This document shows, one piece after another, positions 1-5,184 of a stretch of DNA of 5,736 nucleotides. This DNA is from an uncultured Treponema sp. (GTDB lineage: Bacteria; Spirochaetota; Spirochaetia; Treponematales; Treponemataceae). Both the position numbers and the translations under genes were made by a program. Position 1 is the stretch's first letter. Each line of letters opens with the position of its first letter. The DNA lies in NCBI GenBank assembly GCA_947176045.1, contig CAMWPF010000109.1, forward strand, positions 1 to 5,736. Direction: 5' to 3'. Under the pieces are notes generated by a model. That model was not told the origin of the DNA. It was given only the letters and a program-made list of their open reading frames with translations, and did no database searches.

Positions 1-2
1 CT

Positions 3-125
3 GTAGGAACAGACGCCATGATAAAGCAAACGCTGCGAAAAATCTCTTTCCCCGCGGCTTTGTACGGCGGATGCTTCCGGCTGGCGGAATGCCGTTCTTC
101 TGGCGCCGCACAATTCGCGCGCTGA
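3..125 (+). CDS. Possible C-terminal tail of an unidentified plus-strand gene, cut by the left edge
   Basis: A plus-strand frame is open from base 3 to a TGA at 123-125, giving about 40 residues that begin VGTDAMIKQTLRKISF. An ATG at 18 with a weak AGGA eight to ten bases upstream could instead start a 35-aa peptide. The tail matches no family I recognise and is rich in Cys and Arg, so chance is a real possibility. Its position favours it somewhat: the stop lies immediately before the hairpin at 126-162, which would then serve two converging genes. The other plus frame here (from base 71) runs straight through that hairpin and into tex antisense, so I do not call it. Confidence 0.2.
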   Translation, partial: VGTDAMIKQTLRKISFPAALYGGCFRLAECRSSGAAQFAR

Positions 126-162
126 AAGGGCGCCGGACTTTCAGAATGCGGCCGGCGCCCTT
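126..162 (-). terminator. Intrinsic terminator of tex, possibly bidirectional
   Basis: An 11-bp perfect inverted repeat pairs 126-136 with 152-162 (AAGGGCGCCGG with CCGGCGCCCTT) around a 15-nt loop. It begins seven bases after the tex stop codon. On the minus strand the stem ends in TT and runs on into TTTCAG, only a short T tract. The nine core pairs are all G-C. On the plus strand the stem is followed by TTCCTCGCTTC, so it could also stop transcription arriving from the left edge. Its position and stem strength make a terminator likely; the short T run is the weak point. Confidence 0.7.
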
Positions 163-169
163 CCTCGCT

Positions 170-2557
170 TCAGTCTTTCTTCAAAAGCGCGGCGAACGGA
201 TTGTACGACATTCGGTCGTCGCTGCCTTCGTACTGTCCGCGACGGTCGTTCCGGCGGCCGCCTGCGGGCGCGCCCGCGCGCTCCTTGCCGTCCGCAGCGC
301 CGCCCTTTCTGACGACGACGCGGCGCCTTGGGGCGCCAGCGCTGCCGCTTTCTGCGGAACTGCCGTGCTCGCCGCCTGACGCCGCCGAGCCTGCGCGCGC
401 CGCCGCGTCGCTTTTCAATGAAAGGCTTATGCGGCGGCGGTTCCTGTCCAGTCCGAGAATCGTGAATTCCTTGACGTCTCCGACCTTTACGGCGTCCATT
501 GGATCCTTGACGAACGAATCGCTCAGCTCGCTGACATGAATCAGCCCGGTTTCATGAATTCCGATATCGACGAACGCGCCGAAATCGACGACGTTCTTGA
601 TTTTTCCGACGACCTTCATGCCTTCCTTCAAATCCTCGAACTGGACGACGCCCTGCTGCATGATCGGCGCGGGGTATCCGTCGCGCGGATCGCGGTTCGG
701 CCGTTGCAGCTCTTCGATGATGTCGCCGAGCGTCGTTTCGCCCAGACCGTATTTTTCGGCGAGCTGCTTCTTCTGCTCCGCCGTGATTTTTCCGCCGCCG
801 TGGACGAGCGGAAGGATTTCCCGGGCGACGCTGTAGTTCTCCGGGTGCACCCACGTGTTGTCGAGCGGATCGGCGCTTTCCGCAATCTTCAAGAAGCCCG
901 CGCACTGCTCGAACGCCTTCGGCCCAAGCCCCGGCACCTTCTTCAAGTCCTCGCGGCTCGTAATCTTTCCGTTCGCGTCGCGGTAGGCGACGATTTTCTT
1001 CGCCGTGGAGGAATTGATGCCGGAAACGTATTTGAGCAGCGAGTAGCTTGCGGTGTTCAAGTTCACGCCGACCTGGTTGACGACGGAGCCGACCACTTCG
1101 TCGAGCATTTCGCTGAGCTTCTTCTGGTTGACGTCGTGCTGGTACAGTCCGACGCCGATGGCCTTCGGGTCGATTTTGACAAGCTCGGCGAGCGGATCTT
1201 GCAGGCGGCGTCCCATGCTGATGGCGCCGCGGATGGTCAGGTCAAGCTCCGGGAATTCTTCGCGGGCGATGTCGCTTGCGGAATAGACGGACGCGCCGGA
1301 CTCATCGACGACGGTGTACTGCACGTTCGGGAAATTTTCGCTGATGACTTTGCTGACGACCGCCTGCACTTCCTGGCTGCCCGTTCCGTTTCCGACGGCG
1401 ACGACTTGAATGTCGTACTTTTTAACCGCCGCCTTGACGGCGTTGTACGCGCCGTCGGGATCTGCGACCTGCTTTATGAGGAAGCTTGCCAAATACTTCC
1501 CCGTCTCGTCGAGCGCGGCGCATTTTGTTCCTGTGCGGATTCCCGGATCGACGCCGAGGACGCGGCTGCCCTTGATGGGCTGCGTCATGAGCAGGTTCTT
1601 GAGGTTCTCGCTGAAGATGCCGATGCCGTGCTCGTCCGCGGCGTCCGTCTCGTTGCTGCGGATTTCCCGCACGACTGCCGGGGAAAGCAGACGGACGACG
1701 CCGTCCTCAACAGCCGCGCTGTGATAGGAATTCTTCGGCGCGGCCTTCTTCTGGAGCAGGGCGACGGCGGCCTCCACGTCGACGTTGATCGTTACTTCCA
1801 GCGCGCCCTCCCGTTCGCCGCGGTTGATGGCGAGGATGCGGTGCGGCTTCACTTGGTTCAGCGGCTCGCTGTAGTCCCAGTACATCTGGTATGTGGACGT
1901 CTTTGCCGCTTCCTCGTCGCCGACGCCCTTCGTTTGAATCAAGCCTTCCTTCATATATAAGGAAAGGATTGCGGCGCGATTGTTCGTGTCCTGCGCCGTG
2001 CGTTCGGCGAGGATGTCCTTCGCGCCGTCAATCGCCGCGGCGGCGTCCGGCACGGACAGTTCGGGATGCTCCGCGTCTTCATGGACGAATTCGGCGGCCT
2101 TCGCTTCGACTTCCGCGTCGGAAAGTTCCAGCATCGCGTCGGCGAGCGGATCAAGCCCTTTTTCGATGGCCGCCATGCCGCGCGTCTTCTTCTTTTTCTT
2201 GAACGGCGCCCACAAGTCTTCCAGTTCCGTGAGCGTGGATGCCGCCATCGCGGCGTTGTACAAGGATTCGGTGAGCTTTCCCTGTGCGAAGACGCCCTTG
2301 ACGATTTCAAGGCGGCGCTCCTCAAGGTTTGTATATGACTTGAACAGATGGTCGCAGTCGCGAACCTGCACTTCGTCGAGGGAGCCGTGCATTTCCTTCC
2401 GATAGCGTGAAATGAACGGGATGGTGCATCCTTCGCCGACCAGGCTGATGACGGCGCTGACCTGCTGGACGCGGATGCCCAGTCCGTCAGCGATTTTCTT
2501 CATGATTTCAACTTCATTGACGGCGAGCGCGTCAATTGCTTCCTGTGTAAATTCCAT
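170..2557 (-). CDS. tex: Tex, S1-domain nucleic-acid-binding protein
   Basis: This is a complete 795-aa Tex protein, a cytoplasmic nucleic-acid-binding factor linked to transcription and RNA metabolism; its exact role is unsettled. Domains in order: an N-terminal helical region with the family block TIPFISRYRKE (45-55) and GSLDEVQVRD (58-67); a lysine run FKKKKKTRG (119-127) before GLDPLADAML; a YqgF/RNase H-like domain (about 331-455) with VLGVDPGIRTGTK and GNGTGSQE; the hallmark RRLQDPLAELVKIDPKAIGV (450-469); helix-hairpin-helix repeats (about 490-560) including VPGLGPKAF; and one S1 domain (about 644-715). A Gly/Ala/Arg/Ser-rich basic tail follows (717-795), ending NPFAALLKKD. The length fits the family. 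The frame stays open upstream to 2821, but that part lies inside the symporter gene; ATG 2557 gives the conserved N-terminus and sits just after a promoter. No Shine-Dalgarno sequence is visible. Confidence 0.97.
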   Translation of the reverse strand: MEFTQEAIDALAVNEVEIMKKIADGLGIRVQQVSAVISLVGEGCTIPFISRYRKEMHGSLDEVQVRDCDHLFKSYTNLEERRLEIVKGVFAQGKLTESLYNAAMAASTLTELEDLWAPFKKKKKTRGMAAIEKGLDPLADAMLELSDAEVEAKAAEFVHEDAEHPELSVPDAAAAIDGAKDILAERTAQDTNNRAAILSLYMKEGLIQTKGVGDEEAAKTSTYQMYWDYSEPLNQVKPHRILAINRGEREGALEVTINVDVEAAVALLQKKAAPKNSYHSAAVEDGVVRLLSPAVVREIRSNETDAADEHGIGIFSENLKNLLMTQPIKGSRVLGVDPGIRTGTKCAALDETGKYLASFLIKQVADPDGAYNAVKAAVKKYDIQVVAVGNGTGSQEVQAVVSKVISENFPNVQYTVVDESGASVYSASDIAREEFPELDLTIRGAISMGRRLQDPLAELVKIDPKAIGVGLYQHDVNQKKLSEMLDEVVGSVVNQVGVNLNTASYSLLKYVSGINSSTAKKIVAYRDANGKITSREDLKKVPGLGPKAFEQCAGFLKIAESADPLDNTWVHPENYSVAREILPLVHGGGKITAEQKKQLAEKYGLGETTLGDIIEELQRPNRDPRDGYPAPIMQQGVVQFEDLKEGMKVVGKIKNVVDFGAFVDIGIHETGLIHVSELSDSFVKDPMDAVKVGDVKEFTILGLDRNRRRISLSLKSDAAARAGSAASGGEHGSSAESGSAGAPRRRVVVRKGGAADGKERAGAPAGGRRNDRRGQYEGSDDRMSYNPFAALLKKD

Positions 2558-2594
2558 GAAACCAGATTTTACGGAAAAAGGCGGCTGATGTAAA
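2558..2594 (-). promoter_or_regulatory. Sigma-70-type promoter of tex with almost no leader
   Basis: On the minus strand TTTACA (2594-2589) and TAAAAT (2571-2566) are separated by exactly 17 bp. Each hexamer matches the sigma-70 consensus at five of six positions. Only eight bases (CTGGTTTC) separate the -10 box from the tex ATG. A start at the usual distance would fall around 2560-2557, giving a 5' leader of roughly 0 to 3 nt. The absence of a Shine-Dalgarno sequence in those bases agrees with leaderless translation. The transcription start is inferred, not seen. Confidence 0.7.
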
Positions 2595-2618
2595 GCGATT
2601 TTCTGCGGAAAGTGCGCC

Positions 2619-2660
2619 GCCGCCGGCGTGCCGTGCATGGTGCGCGCGGGTTCCGGCGGC
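2619..2660 (-). terminator. Weak candidate hairpin after the symporter gene
   Basis: Between the symporter stop and the tex promoter, GCCGCCGG (2619-2626) is the reverse complement of CCGGCGGC (2653-2660), with a 26-nt loop. A 12-bp perfect palindrome, CGGCCGCGGCCG, overlaps one arm at 2657-2668. On the minus strand the 3' arm is followed by GGCGCACTTTCC, with no proper T tract. It may slow polymerase or mark the end of the symporter transcript, but GC-rich sequence makes such pairings common by chance. Confidence 0.25.
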
Positions 2661-2669
2661 CGCGGCCGT

Positions 2670-3899
2670 TCAGATGAAGTGGCTGATTCCATGATGTTCG
2701 ACCAGCTTTGTCTTGACGGCGACGATGTAGCTTCCGAACATCGCCGTGAGCGCGTCGAACGCAGCCGCAAACGAGCAGAGGATCGGCGCGGCGGGCTTGA
2801 GGAGCAGGAAGCCGGTCTCAAATCCGCGACTGTAGAGCGTGCAGAGGACGGTCAGCGAGATGAACGCGCCGCCCGCAGGGCAGCCGCCGAGCAGGAATGA
2901 GATGCCGAACGATGTGAACAAAACCCAGAGGATGTCCGCAATCGAAAGGCTCAGGCTGGAGTAGGAGCGCCAGATGACGATGAATCCAACCGCCGTAACC
3001 AGCGCCGAGCCGCCGCGCGCAAAAATCGTGAACAGCGGATGGACGGCGCCGTTGATCCTGCGCCGGATGCCGAGGCTTTCCTTTCCGTGCCGGATGTTGA
3101 GCTGCAGGACAAGGTTCGCGTTTCCGCTGAAGAACGCCGTTATGACGGAGCAGACGGACGCATAGAGGATTCGGTACGGATGCGGATCATGGCAGAGGTA
3201 GCGTACGATCAGCGGATAGATGATGCCGGCGGCCAGCACAAAGTCGGCGAGCAGCATGATGATGAGCGGCACGAATTCTCCGCCGAGCAGCGTCGCGCGG
3301 AATTCGATCGTCCAGCTGCATAAAATGGCGGTCATGCCGATGGAAAGAAATTCCGTGAAGAAGACGCTGATGTTGTACATCAATTTTGAAAGGGAGTCCG
3401 CGAGCTGGAGGATCGGGCGGAACGATGCCGCGTCCGCTGTTGACGCTGTTCCGATGAGGAACGCGAAGAAGAACGCGGGCAGGATGAACGTTCCGTTTGA
3501 AATTGATTCAAACGCAGAATAGGGGAAGACTGCGCGGACAAGCTGCCCTACGTTGAGCGACGGAATTTCAGAAACCGTGTCGACTGTAATCGGAATGCGC
3601 GGCAGCTTGACAATTAGAATGGAAAGCAGCCCGACGACGGCGAGCAGCAGCGACGAGGCGGCGATGATGCCGCCCGTCCAAACGCCGGTCTTGAGAAGCA
3701 GCTTGGTTTCCCGGAGCCGGTTGAACGCTGTGATTGCCGAAAAAAAGACAACCGGGATGATCATGTAGCAGCCGAACCGCGTGATGATTTCCGTAACGAA
3801 CTGGACGGCGGCGGCGATGCCGGAATTGTCGGTCGGAAGGATGAACGCGCAGGCGACGCCGAACAGGGCGCCGATGAGGTATTTGATCCAGACTTTCAT
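2670..3899 (-). CDS. Divergent dicarboxylate/amino acid:cation symporter family (DAACS) membrane protein
   Basis: This 409-aa inner-membrane protein has the length and pattern of the GltP/DctA/GltPh family, which uses Na+ or H+ gradients to import acidic amino acids or dicarboxylates. It opens with a TM helix (about 4-22), then MIIPVVFFSAITAF (46-59, matching the family's M-I-P-L-V-F block), and further hydrophobic segments near 73-98, 137-155, 208-233 and 318-337. The re-entrant loops and late helices can be placed by eye: SVITAFFSGNANL (251-263) where HP1 has its serine-rich motif, FARGGSAL (293-300) where NMDGT is expected, GGCPAGGAF (338-346) where HP2 has G-I-P-G-G-G, and FDALTAMFG (381-389) in the last helix. 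Most key binding residues differ, so the substrate cannot be predicted. The ATG is set by the hydrophobic N-terminus and the promoter just before it; there is no Shine-Dalgarno sequence. Confidence 0.85.
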   Translation of the reverse strand: MKVWIKYLIGALFGVACAFILPTDNSGIAAAVQFVTEIITRFGCYMIIPVVFFSAITAFNRLRETKLLLKTGVWTGGIIAASSLLLAVVGLLSILIVKLPRIPITVDTVSEIPSLNVGQLVRAVFPYSAFESISNGTFILPAFFFAFLIGTASTADAASFRPILQLADSLSKLMYNISVFFTEFLSIGMTAILCSWTIEFRATLLGGEFVPLIIMLLADFVLAAGIIYPLIVRYLCHDPHPYRILYASVCSVITAFFSGNANLVLQLNIRHGKESLGIRRRINGAVHPLFTIFARGGSALVTAVGFIVIWRSYSSLSLSIADILWVLFTSFGISFLLGGCPAGGAFISLTVLCTLYSRGFETGFLLLKPAAPILCSFAAAFDALTAMFGSYIVAVKTKLVEHHGISHFI

Positions 3900-3934
3900 G
3901 GAACGATTATAGCACAGCGAGCCAAAATAGGGAA
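3900..3934 (-). promoter_or_regulatory. Extended -10 promoter of the symporter gene, predicted leaderless
   Basis: On the minus strand a perfect TATAAT (3911-3906) is preceded by TGC, giving the extended -10 form TGnTATAAT. The -35 position at 17-bp spacing holds TTCCCT (3934-3929), a poor match, as is common for extended -10 promoters. Only six bases (CGTTCC) lie between the -10 box and the ATG, so the usual start distance puts +1 on the A of the start codon. No Shine-Dalgarno sequence is possible in so short a leader. The alternative is that the true start codon is further downstream, but the next Met codon is at residue 46, past the first membrane helix. Confidence 0.7.
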
Positions 3935-3945
3935 TGCGCTGGCTC
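3919..3945. repeat. Short inverted repeat overlapping the symporter promoter
   Basis: GAGCCA (3919-3924) is repeated inverted as TGGCTC (3940-3945), separated by 15 bp. The arms flank the -35 position at 3929-3934, where a repressor or activator site would sit. Six-base arms are weak evidence, and a chance origin is quite possible. Confidence 0.2.
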
Positions 3946-4005
3946 CGGCTGATGCGGCCTGCTCCGCCGTCCTGCCGTGCGTTTGCGCCGCGCGTCCGTG
4001 CCTGA

Positions 4006-5172
4006 CTACAGGATTAAGTCCTGCGGATAGATGGTGCGCTTGGTTTTGATCGAACAGGTGAGCCGCAGGCATTTTTGCAGCTGCCGGACGTTGCCCGGCC
4101 AGTTGTGGTTTTCCAGAAATTCGAGCGTTTCTGCCGCAAGGCGGCGTTCTCCGCGTGTATTCTGTTCAATGTAGCTTTCCGCGATGTCGCGGATGTCTTC
4201 GCGGCGCTCGCGCAGCGGCGGAATTTCAATGGTGATGTCGGAAATGCGGTAGTACAGGTCGCTGCGGAATCTTCCCTGCCGGATGAGCTGCTCCATATTC
4301 GAATTCGTGGCGCAGATGAGCCGGATGTCGGCGCGCTGCTCCACAACCGAGCCGAGGCGGTTGAAGATTCCTGTGTCGATGACGTGGAGCAGCTTTGCCT
4401 GCACGTTCGGCAGCAGTTCCGCTATTTCGTCCATGAACAGCGTTCCGCCGTCCGCCTTGGTGAAGAATCCGCTCCGCCGGACGGCGCCCGTAAAGGCTCC
4501 GTTCACGGTTCCGAACAGCTCGCTTTCTGCGATATGCTCCGGAATGGTCGCCATGTTGATTCCGACAAATTCCTTCGCCGCGCGCCGGGAAAGGTTGTGG
4601 ATGATTTTCGCGAGCAGCGTTTTCCCTGTTCCGCTTTCGCCTTGAAACAGCACGGGAATGTCCGTCGTCGCGATGGCGTTGATGTTCTGCCGGATTCTGT
4701 TCGCCGCGGCGGAGCGGCCGATGAAGCGCCGCAGTTCTTCCGCGGCGCTTCCGGTGCGGCTGGCCCTGTGTTCCTGCGCCGGAATTCCTGCGGGCGACTG
4801 CGCGAGCCGCCGCATGAAGAACGCCGATTCGCATGGAACGGGAATGATGTCGGCGTCAAAGCTGCGCGCCGTGCCGAGCATGGCGTCGTGCATTCCGAAC
4901 GGCGCGATGAATATGGCGTTCCGCGTCATGTGGGGGTACAGGCTCAGAAAGTCGTACAAGTCCGCACTGCCGGAAAACAGCGAGCAGTCCATGAGGAAGA
5001 TGATGTTGTCCGCAGAGGCGAACTGCGCTCCCGGCGGTATGAAGCATTCCCTGTTTGAAACGACATGAAAAGAAAAACTCCCGCGCAGGACGATGGAGCA
5101 GAACCGGATGATGTCTTGGCGGGATGATATGAGTACGACGACTGTATTCTTTTTGTCGTTCTGTTCCAACAA
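4006..5172 (-). CDS. Sigma-54 activator-type AAA+ ATPase without a DNA-binding domain
   Basis: This 388-aa protein belongs to the NtrC/PspF class, hexameric ATPases that remodel sigma-54 RNA polymerase. Residues about 9-125 look like a receiver fold: a first strand TVVVLISS and a third strand ending IIFLMDCS, with Asp62 near the phosphoacceptor place. The usual acidic pair after strand 1 is replaced by Ser-Ser and the conserved Lys before Pro is absent, so it is probably a pseudo-receiver. The AAA+ domain (about 150-388) appears fully equipped: Walker A GESGTGKT (178-185), GAFTGA (225-230), Walker B GGTLFMDE (242-249), sensor I ATNSN (288-292), arginine-finger segment RFRSDLYYR (301-309) and sensor II NWPGNVRQL (357-365). 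It stops about 23 residues later, with no Fis-type HTH. The start is one of two tandem TTG codons (5172 or 5169); AAGG at 5179-5176 is 3 or 6 nt away, so 5169 is better spaced. The preceding gene ends 12 nt upstream, suggesting co-transcription. Confidence 0.92.
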   Translation of the reverse strand: MLEQNDKKNTVVVLISSRQDIIRFCSIVLRGSFSFHVVSNRECFIPPGAQFASADNIIFLMDCSLFSGSADLYDFLSLYPHMTRNAIFIAPFGMHDAMLGTARSFDADIIPVPCESAFFMRRLAQSPAGIPAQEHRASRTGSAAEELRRFIGRSAAANRIRQNINAIATTDIPVLFQGESGTGKTLLAKIIHNLSRRAAKEFVGINMATIPEHIAESELFGTVNGAFTGAVRRSGFFTKADGGTLFMDEIAELLPNVQAKLLHVIDTGIFNRLGSVVEQRADIRLICATNSNMEQLIRQGRFRSDLYYRISDITIEIPPLRERREDIRDIAESYIEQNTRGERRLAAETLEFLENHNWPGNVRQLQKCLRLTCSIKTKRTIYPQDLIL

Positions 5173-5175
5173 AAA

Positions 5176-5179
5176 CCTT
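5176..5179 (-). promoter_or_regulatory. Ribosome binding site before tandem TTG start codons
   Basis: AAGG, the only Shine-Dalgarno-like sequence near this start, lies in the 12-nt gap between the two right-hand genes. It is 3 nt from the TTG at 5172 and 6 nt from the TTG at 5169, favouring the second codon. An in-frame TGA at 5187-5185, which is also the stop of the preceding gene, rules out any earlier start. Confidence 0.45.
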
Positions 5180-5184
5180 GTTTT

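Noticed and set aside
1..19. A minus-strand gene starting with ATG at 19 and leaving the window
   Set aside because: Only six codons are visible, with no Shine-Dalgarno sequence and no convincing promoter upstream.
536..1960. A 474-codon plus-strand open frame opposite tex
   Set aside because: Tex is unmistakable on the other strand. This frame is a long antisense shadow produced by GC-rich third positions, and its protein shows no recognisable domain.
2183..2200. A possible slippage or frameshift site in the lysine-codon run of tex
   Set aside because: The A run is broken by G (AAG codons), the frame continues intact, and a Lys/Arg-rich stretch at this place is normal in Tex.
2558..2821. 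An 88-residue N-terminal extension of Tex up to an in-frame ATG at 2821
   Set aside because: The extension lies largely within the symporter gene, is Arg/Ser-rich with no Tex similarity, and crosses the tex promoter. The conserved Tex N-terminus begins at 2557.
3911..3926. A sigma-54 promoter (GG-N10-GC) upstream of the symporter, suggested by the neighbouring sigma-54 activator
   Set aside because: The nearest match has GG and GC separated by only 8 bases. The strict spacing fails and a clear TATAAT overlaps the region.
4075..5058. A 327-codon plus-strand open frame opposite the AAA+ ATPase
   Set aside because: The minus-strand frame carries all AAA+ motifs in order. The plus-strand product is rich in Arg, Asp and Val with no family pattern.
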